Shown: piece by piece, positions 1 through 9,570 of the stretch
Layout of the letters: every line of letters starts with the position of its first letter
How positions within the stretch are numbered: the first letter of the stretch is position 1
From: Siphonodentalium dalli
Lineage: Eukaryota; Mollusca; Scaphopoda; Gadilida; Siphonodentaliidae
Direction: 5' to 3'
NCBI GenBank assembly: GCA_032622095.1
Contig: CP136063.1
Location: 268,453,426 to 268,517,425, forward strand
DNA: 64,000 nt
The notes under the pieces: generated by a model
The model's database searches: none
Seen by the model: the letters and a program-made list of their open reading frames with translations, nothing else
Told to the model about the DNA's origin: nothing
Program-made: the position numbers and the translations under genes

Positions 1-993
1 GTATGAAAGAATATCATCCCATCAGCACGCAGCTGCCTGATACTTTAAACTATTTCTTGTATTTTGGATCCACTGCATGTCTTTTGCTCTCCCAAATGAT
101 ACTCACAATTCTTCCAAGCCTTTTTTGCTCAATTTCGAGAACGTTGTTATTGCAATCGCTATTACATCTGTGTCATTGGATTTGATGGCAATCCTTTTCA
201 TCCCATTCTCTACAACATGGTACGCATGAAGGAATATCCTCGTATCTGCTTCTACATGGAAGCTTGGCGATATACTCTCAATGTTGACATCCTTGTTTGA
301 GATTACACTCTCTCCGTCAGTTGCCATGACAATGTTCTCTGATGATAATCTACCTTTTCTATTCGCTTGTTCCGTCTTGTTATCTGCATTCCTGAGAAAA
401 CCTTGCCAGTTTCTTGGGGTTTCAGTAACATGTGTAACCCGTCGCCGTAGCCCTACTCCTCTGTTCTTCCTCGCTTCCAATTTCAAACTGTCATCCCTGT
501 ATGTATCAAAGATGACATCCACTCGCTTAACACCTCGAAGCATTCGTTCTACTTGTGGTATTATGGAGACAATAGCATATTCCCCGAATGGCACTGGCTT
601 GTTAGGCTTGGTGGTGTTGACTAGGGCAGATCCGTCGAAGATTAAGCCACCACAGGATGTCATCGTCTCCTGACTTGTAGCATGGGCATTCAGTAGTGGC
701 ACGAGTTCTGACTTCTGAACCATGTGAAGCCTGCCAGAGTCGCTGAGTGATGGTGGGAAAGCCTGGTTTTCGTGTTCGAAAAATTCAGACAAGTCACACT
801 GCCTAGCTTGACATGAAATAAACAGCCGTGAAAAAAGACTACAATCTTCTTTCAGTGATTTCAGTTTTGGCGGTGCTTTAACAGGGATAGCCTTGAAGAA
901 ATATATGTTATTCATTACGATGGGGTTGAAAAATTCACTGTCTGGCTGTTTGTTGATTCCATTGACCGCTCTACTAACAAAGCAACCTGACAA
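1..993 (-). pseudogene. Decayed fragment of an uncharacterised animal protein family (EADTR/DTDV acidic motifs, PIN-like)
   Basis: A 296-codon minus-strand frame runs from an ATG at 993 to a TGA at 103-105. Conserved-looking blocks are LIFDGSALV (residues 117-125), VDVIFDTYRDDSLKLEARKNRG (158-179, described by its D/FD and R..RG residues), PRNWQGFLR (193-201), VEADTRIFLH (247-256) and KSNDTDVIAIAI (271-282). From memory these order like an uncharacterised family common in cnidarian and mollusc genomes. The spaced acidic residues recall PIN/FEN-type metal sites, but no activity is shown. In that family the last block is followed by a Trp and a small aromatic-glycine motif. Here the frame reads LEEL-stop-VSFGRAKDMQWIQ, which fits a TGG to TGA change, and a second in-frame TGA lies at 22-24. 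The first ~10 residues (MSGCFVSRAV) lie in a tandem repeat that continues upstream, so the ATG is probably not ancestral. An intact diverged gene cut by the window edge is the alternative. Confidence 0.55.
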
Positions 994-1850
994 ACGGAGA
1001 GCTCGTGTTCAGGTGGGTTCAAATCGTCAAATCCAACAAAAACCAAAAGTTGAAAAATACTTCAAAATATCAAACACGGAGATACAATTTTGATGATGAG
1101 CGGGTGTGATAGGGGGTATCAACGCCCAACTCAGAGCAAAGGGTTTACTAGTGGCTACGCTATATAGCGTAATAGGTATTACATTCAGATGAACACAGCC
1201 TGCCATCGATATATGGCAAAACTCGAAATTATCCAATATTCACGTCAAATTCAAACAGGCTAATGAAGGGGCGAGTGAAATGCGCTAGCAGGTACATCGG
1301 TATACGATAGATACATCCTGGAAGTTTGACTGTCTTGGTTTAAAAGCAATCTGTCCAACAGAGAGCTTGCATCGGTGTGGGTCGAGGCTTTTGGCAAATT
1401 CGAGTAAACCTCACAAAGGAAAACAAAAAATAGAGAAATCGTGAATCGAGATAGAACAAATTTGAGGAGTGGATGTGGTGGGTACTATCCACGCGCAAAT
1501 TCGGTGAAATTTAATAATATTTCAAATAGATGCGAAATGAGTTAATTAGGATTAAGTGCCCGATATTACATGATTTCACATGATACATTAGGAAAATACC
1601 CCGGATGACTGTATACACTAGGATATTTAATGCAGGGACAGGTATGTCAGTATACTGACAGATCGCCCACAAATTTTGACCGCTCTGCTATAAAACCAAC
1701 ATGCCCAACGGAGAGCTCGCTTAGGGATGGTTCAGACGTTTGATAAATTCCACCGACACTCAATAAGGGGGTAAAAATCGCGAATCTAAATAAAACAAAA
1801 TTGACGAAATTGCGGTAGTATCTATGTGCAACTTTAGAGCGATTTTCTAA
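963..1850. repeat. Degenerate tandem repeat, ~355 bp period, three units
   Basis: Three anchors align: gaccgctctactaacaaagc at 963, gactgtcttggtttaaaagc at about 1328 and gaccgctctgctataaaacc at about 1679. Each is followed by a variant of CAACGGAGAGCTCGC and then a GGTTCA or GGGTCGAGG stretch about 25 bases later. Spacings are about 365 and 351 bases. The units diverge strongly in their 3' halves, so this is an old array or a run of related dispersed elements. The B-box-like GGTTCAAATC at about 1016 was checked as a tRNA or SINE promoter, and no cloverleaf could be drawn. The first unit overlaps the start of the decayed frame at 1-993. Confidence 0.5.
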
Positions 1851-2754
1851 GTTTTTCAGCCAACGAGTATAGAATATTGCACGACCGTAGCATTAATATT
1901 AATGGTATATCTTAAGACTTTCATGGCGTACAATGGTATGTAGTATTTTGCTTTGTACTGTGAGTGCTTCTTGTAAATTAACAACCAGGGTCGTGGCGTA
2001 TTGCATAATATTAGTCTCATTAAAACAATCATAACAAGGGTCTAAGGGCAGTAATCGCCATGACAGTTTTAACAAATAAATCCTCATATATCATTAATAA
2101 TATACCCACAAGTCGAAATTCTGAACTTAAAATCCTTGTCTACGATCTTTTTCTTATTTATTTCATTTAATTATTTAATACATAATTTCCATATAATATA
2201 AAGATTGTGTTCATTACAAATTAAATATTCCATGGAAGTATAAAATTTCTGGTATCTCAGAAATTTAAATCCTAGTTCTTCTTATATTTGGTATGAAGCG
2301 TCCTTGGTTAACTGGAGTTCAGATTTGTTAACATCACGTCACCAAGTTAATTACTTGCGAAGCCACAGCCATAACTATTTCCCTCCATAGTAATTCTCAA
2401 AACAACTTCTTAAGAACAATTGACCAGGTCAGTCGCGCAATTATTGGAAGAGCCACGGTCAATCATTTTTTTTAAACCAAATGTTACATTTAAATTATTG
2501 CTTTATTTAAACAAAAACAAAAAATTAAATGAGAAAATTAACTTTTACTACTTGCTAAATTTTATCTTTTAATTATTTCATTTAAATTTTAGTATTTACA
2601 GTATACTATGCCCAAATCTTTATAATCTGTTGAGTGACCCCACAGTCGTTTACTTTGTTAGTAATAATTTGAAGGATTACTTGTTTAAACGCAATTGTTA
2701 TCAAAATATTTTATGTATTTTTTATAATTTCTATTTATATGTAATACTATAATC
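1851..2754. other. AT-rich intergenic DNA, nothing recognised
   Basis: The stretch is strongly AT-rich, with many A and T runs and short, stop-riddled frames. A 62-codon minus-strand frame at 1899-2087 has no recognisable motif and is not called. No RNA gene, repeat unit or clear promoter was seen. Confidence 0.5.
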
Positions 2755-3126
2755 TTGGTGGCGTTACCATTTCTGACTATGGTTTTCTTGTTATCGGTAC
2801 TGTTGTCGCTTTCGCTGGTGGATATGAAGGACACTGGGTGCGATCTATCATTTGTGGTTGCGTGTCCATCTCCTCCACGAAATCTGCGGCAGGGACATCG
2901 GGGTGGTATCGGCGTCCCTGTTTCCGCTGGCCTCGACGACGGCAGGGATATACGTGTCCTTACGTCTGGTGATGATATCGTCAGCGGCTTCGTCGGCGGG
3001 GGCCAAGATGGTCATCCCTTCTTCTGGGTGGGGTCTTCCTCTTCCTCCGCTTCCTCTTTCTGTCGGGATTCCCAGGTTGCTGGTGGTCTCCGGCAGAGGG
3101 TCCTGATAAGGACCGTGTCGGTGTAA
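2755..3126. other. GC-rich island with overlapping open frames on both strands
   Basis: This block is much richer in G and C than the AT-rich DNA on both sides. On the plus strand an ATG frame of 123 codons spans the block and starts with a hydrophobic segment (MVALPFLTMVFLLSVLLSLSL). On the minus strand a frame is open from about 3138 to a TGA at 2848-2850. It contains an internal ATG at 3015 (MTILAPADEAADDIITRRKD), and a second minus-strand frame is rich in Lys and Arg. None matches a family I recognise. A perfect GGTCCT/AGGACC hairpin lies at about 3099-3114. The composition suggests captured or element-derived coding sequence, but the coding strand cannot be decided. Confidence 0.3.
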
Positions 3127-3196
3127 CCCGGTATGTCAAAATAAGATCAACCTGGCTGCCTGACGGTTGTAAATTCCAGGTCAGGCAGCAATAAAC

Positions 3197-3367
3197 ACAG
3201 TACAGTTCGAAGATACACGATCGACTCATTATTGTTTAATGTATACATAATACAGTCTGAAATTACATGATTGATTCATAATAACTTGATATAAACATAG
3301 TAGTCTGGAGCTACACGATTTATTCATTATCAGTTGATGTAAACAGGGTAAAGTCTGTTGATACATG
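3197..3367. repeat. Short degenerate tandem repeat, 50 bp period, about 3.5 copies
   Basis: Units line up on CAGT(T/C)(C/T)GA followed by a TACACGAT-type block and GATT(T)ATTCATTA. The anchors fall near 3203, 3253, 3302 and 3351, giving a period of 50 bases. The last unit is cut after TACATG at 3367. The array starts just downstream of the GC-rich island. Confidence 0.6.
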
Positions 3368-3720
3368 CACGGCAATTGCGGGAATCAACAATATCGCATC
3401 GATCGTCTCGATTCTAGTTGGCTATAATGTGAGTGTAAATGCTTAAAACATATACACAATAAATGAATGTCTTTGAACCAGCCATTGTCAATGCTTGTAG
3501 GACAATGAGTCCACTATCCCTTATTTTTTGCATAACACATATTTATGTTTGGCAAAACATTTCGCATGTGTAATTTTTGCGCCAACGAATGCTCTCTCAT
3601 GCATTCCTATTGCTCTAGATAAATATATTTATTTGTACAAATATTAAGATCATGCGCAAATTCAAACGAAACATGATCGCTTTGATAACAACTATTCCCT
3701 TGTGTTTTCAGATACTAACT

Positions 3721-3890
3721 ATGTTCGTATTGCGTCTCATGTTGGCTATAGTTGTGGTGGCTTCGATTGCCCAATTGGTGGTGATGAGCGAAGACAATTG
3801 CTGTAAGAACAAGGCCAGTAACGTCGCATGCGACTGCGGCCCCCCAGTTTGTGTAGAAATGGATTGTGAGTTTGCAATTGGCGATGAATT
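3721..3890 (+). CDS. Candidate first coding exon of a small secreted cysteine-rich protein
   Basis: A good 3' splice site (pyrimidine-rich CCCTTGTGTTTTCAG ending at 3711) lies nine bases before the ATG at 3721. The frame stays open for 170 bases and meets GTGAGTAT at 3891, a strong 5' splice site. The formal stop TGA at 3892-3894 sits inside that donor. The product starts with a typical signal peptide (MFVLRLMLAIVVVASIAQLV). A cysteine-dense segment follows with pattern CC-x8-C-x-C-x4-C-x4-C and acidic residues near the end. The exon ends in phase 2, so more protein is expected downstream. An alternative start at 3652 would read through the splice acceptor and put a basic stretch before the hydrophobic core, which fits worse. 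The family is not recognised; secreted defence, matrix or signalling peptides all have such layouts. No downstream exon could be identified. Confidence 0.45.
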
Positions 3891-4129
3891 GTGAGTATAC
3901 ATAGCATATAATGTTGTATACGTCAACCTAGTTTGTGGCGGAACCAGAGCTGTTATAACCACGAAATATAGGACTATGCAGATATTAATTTACAAATTAG
4001 CTATTTGCATGCAATGTGTGGTGTAGTTTTGTAAGATTGGTTAATAGACAAAAGACATTCTGCACATCAAACAGGACAAATTTCATTGCACGATAAATTA
4101 ACTTGTTTTGAATCAGTGGTAACCTGAAT
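3891..4129. other. Possible intron start downstream of the cysteine-rich exon
   Basis: The stretch begins with the donor GTGAGTAT and is AT-rich, with no further open frame of note before the LINE remnant. If the donor is used, the retrotransposon at 4,130-5,250 lies inside the intron in the same orientation as the gene. Confidence 0.3.
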
Positions 4130-5250
4130 TGGTAATTGTATAAAAAAACTATAAGTATCTTGGGGTATTACTAAATAAAACCCATCAGGTTGTTGCGTGT
4201 GCAGAGACCTTTCCTAATTCTGGTGGACGCGCTGTAGCAGCAGTTATATCGAAAGTCCAATTCCATTGGATTCAAAACTTGGCTTGTGCCTATTCTAGAT
4301 TATTGTAGCGGAGTTTGGGGTTATCGGAACTTTCACTGTTCAGATGCGTTCCAGAACAGAGCCCAGCGATTTTTTTTCTGGGGGTACATCGGGTTGCTCC
4401 AACCCCAGCATTGAATGGAGAAATGGGTTGGTTACCTTCTAGTGTCAGGCGCCACTTGAATATGTTTAAACTTTGGAATACCATTATTCGAATGGACTCC
4501 AAACGACTTGCAAAAGAAGTATTTAAATGGGAACCGAGAATATGTCGGATTGATAGTTGGGCGGGTGATATGAGGAAGTTATTCTCTCTTTGTCAACAAA
4601 TCCACGTGTATGATAGTCAACTAATTGTAGATTAAATAATTTGTGAGAAACACCCCAATGACAAAAACCAGGATGAGTGATGTAGAACGACTCAAGAAGC
4701 TAAGACTATATAAAGATATTAAATGTACTTATAACACCGAACTGTATGTAAATATTTTTAACTTTTCGAAACATGGACGTTCTGTAATGGCGTAGTTAAG
4801 GTGTGGAATACTACCATTGTGTGTTGAAACCGGCAGGTAGAAGAGAGAGGATTTGGATGAACGGTTATGTGTATTTTGCCATAGGAACAGTGTTGAGAAT
4901 GAACTCCATGTTATTTTTTCATGTGGAGCGTACGATGACATAAGAGTTGACTTCTTTGCAAAGATAAATTTCTGTATAAATGGTGTAAATACTATTATTT
5001 TAATGGCTGATTATTTAATGACTAACGTTCCACGTCAGACATCATTTGTTTTACATAAAGCATTTGAGAGGAGACAGATCATAGTTTCGACACCACGCAA
5101 TGCAATTTAATGTAAATATTGGACTTAAAGTGACTTATAGGCCTTAACGACCGGGTGTATTGGAGATGTAACATAACTTATGTGCGCATATGTATTATAT
5201 TTATACACAGGTCACTATAATAAAATATATTCAATTCAGTTCAATTCAAT
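4130..5250 (+). mobile_element. Degenerate 3' end of a non-LTR retrotransposon (LINE): thumb region, C-terminal zinc knuckle, 3' tail
   Basis: Pieces of one LINE open frame appear in family order across three reading-frame segments: YKYLGVLLNK and NSGGRAVAAVISKVQ (4150-4250), PILDYCSGVWGYRNF (4289-4335), FLGVHRVAPTPALNGEMGW then RRHLNMFKLWNTIIRMD (4374-4500), LRCGILPLCVETGR (4798-4840), and ERLCVFCHRNSVENE with a following H and C (4858-4925). The last is the CxxC...H...C knuckle found near the C terminus of many LINEs. Frames change between about 4250 and 4289 and again in the T run at about 4370-4376. In-frame TAG stops occur near 4796 and 4841. The copy is 5'-truncated, with no polymerase palm. 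It ends in a 3' untranslated stretch with AATAAA and a TTCAATTCAGTTCAATTCAA tail at about 5228-5250, like the short-repeat tails of many LINEs. The clade was not assigned. Confidence 0.85.
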
Positions 5251-6785
5251 AAAGAAAATGTGAAAGATAATGGGAATAAACTGGGTGTGTTTTGGCTTAT
5301 TGTCGCAAGAATAAATGCCGACGTTATTGTTTTGCCATATATATCATGTACATGACGATGGTGCGTTAGATATGTGTATGTCCATCGCGAACAAAGATTA
5401 ACGATTTACATGTACGTGAGTATACGGTCACTATACAATAATTATGTTAAATAACCATACGACGCCAGTTTCGCATATGTATAGCTATCGGCCTAACGTG
5501 TAACAAATCCTGAGTAGTAATATTCAGGCCGGTGATGATGACAAGCTGTCCGAATACGATAAGAATTGTGCTCTATTTGTCCATCTACAGAACCCCTCAA
5601 ACATTGTCGCAAGTGATAACAAACAACAACAGTTGTATGATACAGCCGGCATGGCTATCATATCTATGTTATCTCTACGCCGTGTTTAAACCCCAGCCGC
5701 CATCTTTTGTATTGTTTTCCCATCCGCAATAGCTAGACTACCGCACGCTGACAGCAATAACTGGTGATTATCTAACATAAACTGGAGAACAATATTGTAT
5801 GCCCCAGTTATGGTTAAGATAATCAGCAGCTAACACACTCCGAGAACAAGAGGTTACTATGTACATAACAATACAACACGTATAACACCAATCGTCGGTG
5901 ATCGGGGTATTTCTTTATCTCATATTACAAGGACAATCGGAACTAAGGAACGTGGCAATAGATGCAACATGCGAAAGACTGGGTCGGATGTCACACGCAG
6001 GGACGTGGTCGGCGTTGGAGAAGGTGTGAACTTTGGTATTGTCACCCCCTTGAACCAAGGTTTCTCAATTCTGGGAAATTCCATTCGCACCAACCATTTG
6101 GTTGGGTATTTGCAACTAACGGCACAATATTTCATACTTTTGATAATTTTTTCAAACTGATGTGTATTTTATTAGAAGACCGAAAAAAGAAATATCAAAG
6201 TATCAGAAATTTTCAACCTATATCTGTTCATTAATTTACAGCTATTGAAAAGTTTGGTAAACGTTGGGGGTGCATATGCCTTTAGTGGTGATGCAAGCCC
6301 CTATCTCCACGCTCATGACAAATCAAATTTAAAATTCCTAAACAAAGAAAACCAAATCTCTGGGGAGACTTTAATTTGATTCCTATTGATGCATAATACC
6401 AATTTGCACTATAAACTATATACACGAACGTTTAAACTAGTACCTCAAACATTCTAACTGTTTAAACTTTCCGAACTGTCATCCCCTTAAATTTGTTAAT
6501 GTGTTAGGTTTCCAACTGATGCCAATTTCAGACAACACTTTTTGCCAAAAGTAGTCAAATGTGTTGATTATTGTCCAAACGTAGAATATTCCCACTAAAT
6601 AATGGTTGCAATTCGAACAGGTTCAACATATATGTGGTGTTAATATCCAACTAGTGTTGTGTTAAGCATGATATCAATTTAATTTAATGTAGTCAGGAAG
6701 AATGTATAACCCACTCAAAAACAAAAACACATATAGTCCCTGCACCATAATATGAACATGCATCTAACCGAGAGCGTATTGATGT
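5251..6785. other. Non-coding AT-rich DNA with no recognised gene
   Basis: Short open frames (for example 5532-5732 plus, 5920-6135 minus and 5962-6234 plus) lack motifs, start context or splice support. The stretch 5,960-6,130 is less AT-rich and open on both strands, and could be a remnant of a dispersed element, but no family was recognised. Confidence 0.4.
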
Positions 6786-6984
6786 ACAGGGACCTGTAGG
6801 GCGATCCACTGCCACCATCTTTGCGCTGCCTATTGGCGGGGTCCCTCCATGCGCGCCTGCTTAGTGGTAATGGTACTATGCAAATACATATGTGTAGTGC
6901 CATTGACGTAGCGCGTGCGCGTGCGCGGGGACAGTGGATTGGGCTGCGCGAGGGTGGGGGTGAAGCGCGTTACAGGCCACAGTG
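6786..6984. mobile_element. GC-rich MITE-like insert with imperfect inverted ends
   Basis: The block begins ACAGGGACCTGTAGGG and ends GCGCGTTACAGGCCACAGTG, and the two ends are imperfect reverse complements around CCTGTA/TACAGG. It is GC-rich, including a GCGCGTGCGCGTGCGCGGGG run at about 6911-6930, inside AT-rich DNA. The end GCGCGTTACAGGCC recurs at 9,551-9,564 in a similar GC-rich insert. No target duplication could be fixed, so the element class is unknown. Confidence 0.4.
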
Positions 6985-7270
6985 CGTTTGTGACAATAAT
7001 TTAGATAGCGCCATAATACGCTATGATACTTAAATCATTTCAGTAGATAACATCGAGCAACACACCTATTGCCACCCACGACTCATATGCGGTAGGTAGT
7101 TCTAATGCCATAAAATTTGCTCGAGTTGATTCAAAATTCTTGATATTAAAATGTGATAAATTGTAATCGATCGACACAAATCTCAATTCTGCCTATGCAT
7201 GGAGTTACACCACTTGTTACTTTTGCTTAAAATGTATATACAATATTGAAATTTGTGGTCTGTCCTGAAG

Positions 7271-7710
7271 GAATCAGGGAGCTAAATGTGTTCTAGAGTC
7301 GGGGAGCGAGTACACCGTGGAATGCTAAAGGTGAAGGTAACTGAAGAATGACCTTCATCGATACATGCGACACGTTATTAAAGGATGAAATCGCGTTAAT
7401 TTGATTTGTACATAATATCTAAATAATTTATACAGGTGAATGAACGGGGGAATGGACTTTTGTGAGCGGGACATTTATTTAACTAGCTGCTGTAGTTCTG
7501 GGTTTTTCGAGATCAAATTTGGCTGTGGGATAGTCCTGTCGTGCACTTGGGGATTTATTTTAAAAAGTAAACACACGACCTATGATTTTTCTTGCATTTT
7601 CGTGATCAACTGGTGTCAATCTAGCTGGGTAAACATCACTGGTATGGCCTGCAGGCTTCAATTCAGTGAATTTGGCCGAAACTTTAACACTGTCGCCTAT
7701 GGGAAACCAT
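7271..7710. repeat. Copy 1 of a 440 bp direct duplication
   Basis: This copy matches 8,621-9,061 over its full length with scattered substitutions, from GAATCAGGGAGCTAAAT to GTCGCCTATGGGAA-CCAT. Similarity stops sharply at both ends. The copies start 1,350 bases apart and are separated by about 910 bases. They do not begin TG and end CA, so an LTR pair is not favoured. Confidence 0.85.
7560..7709 (-). other. Candidate exon or exon remnant in duplication copy 1
   Basis: On the minus strand 49 codons are open before a TAA at 7560-7562 and read WFPIGDSVKVSAKFTELK, PAGHTSDVYPARLTPVD and HENARKIIGRVFTF in order. The composition looks protein-like in AT-rich DNA. A CCCATAG at 7706-7700 on this strand could be a splice acceptor, and ATAG followed by GTCG could be a weak donor. 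The same frame is open in copy 2 with only a few amino-acid changes. The opposite strand is also open (7440-7742 plus), so the coding strand is not proven. I do not recognise the family. Confidence 0.25.
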
Positions 7711-8620
7711 TTAGTTCAGTGATTTCTATAAGAAAAATTTGAATTTTATGAAATTTCACGTCTCGCCATGATAAGTTGTTAATTCCATATTTTCTTATTT
7801 TCAAATGATAATGACCACATTTTGGACACATTTAAAGAAGAAACGCATTGATTCGCCTGTAGATAGTAAAGAAAGTGATAAATCTGGTAATTTTGCATGG
7901 ATGTCAGGTATCATTAGGGGGTCAGGGGGTCTAAAGCTCCCCTCCCCACAATTTTGAGGATTGTTCGCCCCCCCCCCCCCGCCATTGGGAAAAGGTGTCA
8001 TTTGACCCAATTAAGCGTTTCCGGAACCCAGTAGCCTTATATGGGACCGTAGCCCCACCCCAAGTCGGGGGGGGGGGGGGTGATGGCATCACCTCTAGAG
8101 TTACTGTCGTGCAAAACTGTCATGTCAGCTTTGTTAAACAGACAGTATGCCCTGCCATCTGGTAAAATTTCATGCCTGAGGCTGTGTCTGATGTTGTATC
8201 ATAATGTTTAGATGTTTAAATTGACTTATGGTTGCTTTATATTGCTATTAAAATATGTTTTATTTTTATTTTCTGTTAATTTTGGTAAATATTTATTATA
8301 AATTGCCAAATTCTGCATGAAAAGAGTTTAAAATTGGACAAGATATCCCTCTCAAAATGTATATTAACATTTCCTCTTCAATTTAGTAATATTATGGTAT
8401 ATAAGGACATTCTTCAGTTATACGAGATGCATCAGCTAGTAAAATTGAAAAACCCTTTATTTGGCTTCATTTTGAGGATTGACACTAATTTTCAGGATGC
8501 CTCATATTGGAAAAATAAACCACTACTGCTCGATATAATCCATTTTTGATTTCAGTAAGGTCTATATTTTGATAAAATACTATAAGAAATGCTGTGTTTC
8601 ACACATATACATACATATAG
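7711..8620. other. Spacer between the duplicated copies, with G and C homopolymers
   Basis: The stretch contains a 13-base C run at 7968-7980 and a 14-base G run at 8067-8080, within 100 bases of each other and of opposite sense, so they could pair. The rest is AT-rich, with short frames and no recognised gene. Confidence 0.5.
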
Positions 8621-9061
8621 GAATCAGGGAGCTAAATTTGTTCTAGAGTCGGGGAGCGAGTACACCGTGGAATGCTAAAGGTGAAGGTAACTGAAGAATG
8701 ACCTTCACCCGATACATGCGACACGTTATTAAAGGATGACATCGCGTTTATTTGATTTGTACATTATATCTAAATAATTTAAACTGGTGAATGAACTGGG
8801 GAATGGATTTTTGTGAGCGTGAAATTTATTTAACTAGCTGCTGTAGTTCTGGGTTTTTTTATATCAAATTTGGCTGTGGGATAGCACTGTCGTGCACTTC
8901 GGGGTTTATTTTAAAAAGTAAACCCATGACCTATGATTTTTCTTGCATTTTCGTGATCAACTGGTGTCAATCTAGCTGGGTAAACATCACTGGTATGGCC
9001 TGCAGGCTTCAATTCAGTGAATTTGGCCGAAACGTTAACACTGTCGCCTATGGGAACCCAT
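8621..9061. repeat. Copy 2 of the 440 bp direct duplication
   Basis: This is the partner of 7,271-7,710. It keeps the ATACATGCGACACGTTATTAAAGG block, the CTAGCTGCTGTAGTTCTGGG block and the whole candidate exon. Differences include an extra C after TTCACC, CGAGATC versus TATATC, and ACTTGGGGA versus ACTTCGGGG. Confidence 0.85.
8911..9060 (-). other. Candidate exon or exon remnant in duplication copy 2
   Basis: The minus-strand frame matches copy 1: WVPIGDSVNVSAKFTELK, then PAGHTSDVYPARLTPVD, ending HENARKIIGHGFTF before TAA at 8911-8913. Compared with copy 1 the changes are F to V, K to N and RV to HG. The CCCATAG acceptor-like site is kept, while sequence just upstream of it is unrelated to copy 1. 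That would fit an exon boundary or simply the edge of the duplication. Confidence 0.25.
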
Positions 9062-9195
9062 ACAAATCAACACATTGTCAGTAAACAATTCTAATAGAGG
9101 AGAAATCTGTCGATAATTCCAACTTTAAAAAATATTTGTCAAGTCGCACAGTTCCTAATTTTAATAGTCATTGTGACCTGACATTCCATTACTGA

Positions 9196-9285
9196 CATAG
9201 TAGAAACAGCTAATCACCGCTCAGTGTTAGAATCGAGGTCATCATTTTAATATTCATTATGACCTGACCTCGATTCGGTGGTTAA
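9196..9285. repeat. Inverted repeat (hairpin)
   Basis: GAATCGAGGTCA at 9230-9241 is the exact reverse complement of TGACCTCGATTC at 9265-9276, with a 23-base loop. The pairing extends outward imperfectly through TAATCACCG and CGGTGGTTA. It may be a fold-back remnant; no function is evident. Confidence 0.55.
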
Positions 9286-9450
9286 AATTTTATCAAATGC
9301 AACGTGTATCAATGTTTCTGATTGGAGTTTGTGGTATTTATTGAAAGATGAATTCTTTGCCGATCCATCCGTGTATATATCGTTATCATTACTGGGGTGA
9401 ATGGGCTAAATTTGTACGACTTCCGAGCGATGGTGAAACGTTGAATTTCT

Positions 9451-9568
9451 ACAGTGCCCCTTGTCTATATAATGTTCCATTAACGCGAAGAAGGCGCGTA
9501 TATAGGGGCGGCGTGTATGGGCAGTGCAAAAGGGGGGCGGACAGCGGAGCGCGTTACAGGCCCCTGTT
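9451..9568. mobile_element. Second GC-rich MITE-like insert, abutting a LINE
   Basis: The insert begins ACAGTGCCCCTTGTCTATA and ends GCGCGTTACAGGCCCCTGT, giving imperfect inverted ends (CAGTGCCCCT against AGGGGCCTG). It shares GCGCGTTACAGGCC with the insert at 6,786-6,984. It directly abuts the 5' edge of the L1-like fragment, so either it inserted there or it marks the LINE truncation point. Confidence 0.4.
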
Positions 9569-9570
9569 GT

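Noticed and set aside
1000-1090. tRNA gene or tRNA-derived SINE at GGTTCAAATC
   Set aside because: No A box at proper distance and no acceptor or anticodon stem. The motif is part of the 355 bp repeat.
4290-4941. Minus-strand frames over the first LINE
   Set aside because: They are antisense to clear LINE protein motifs on the plus strand.
7271-9061. LTR pair of a retrotransposon
   Set aside because: The repeats do not begin TG or end CA, no primer site or polypurine tract flanks the interior, and the 910-base interior has no gag or pol frame.
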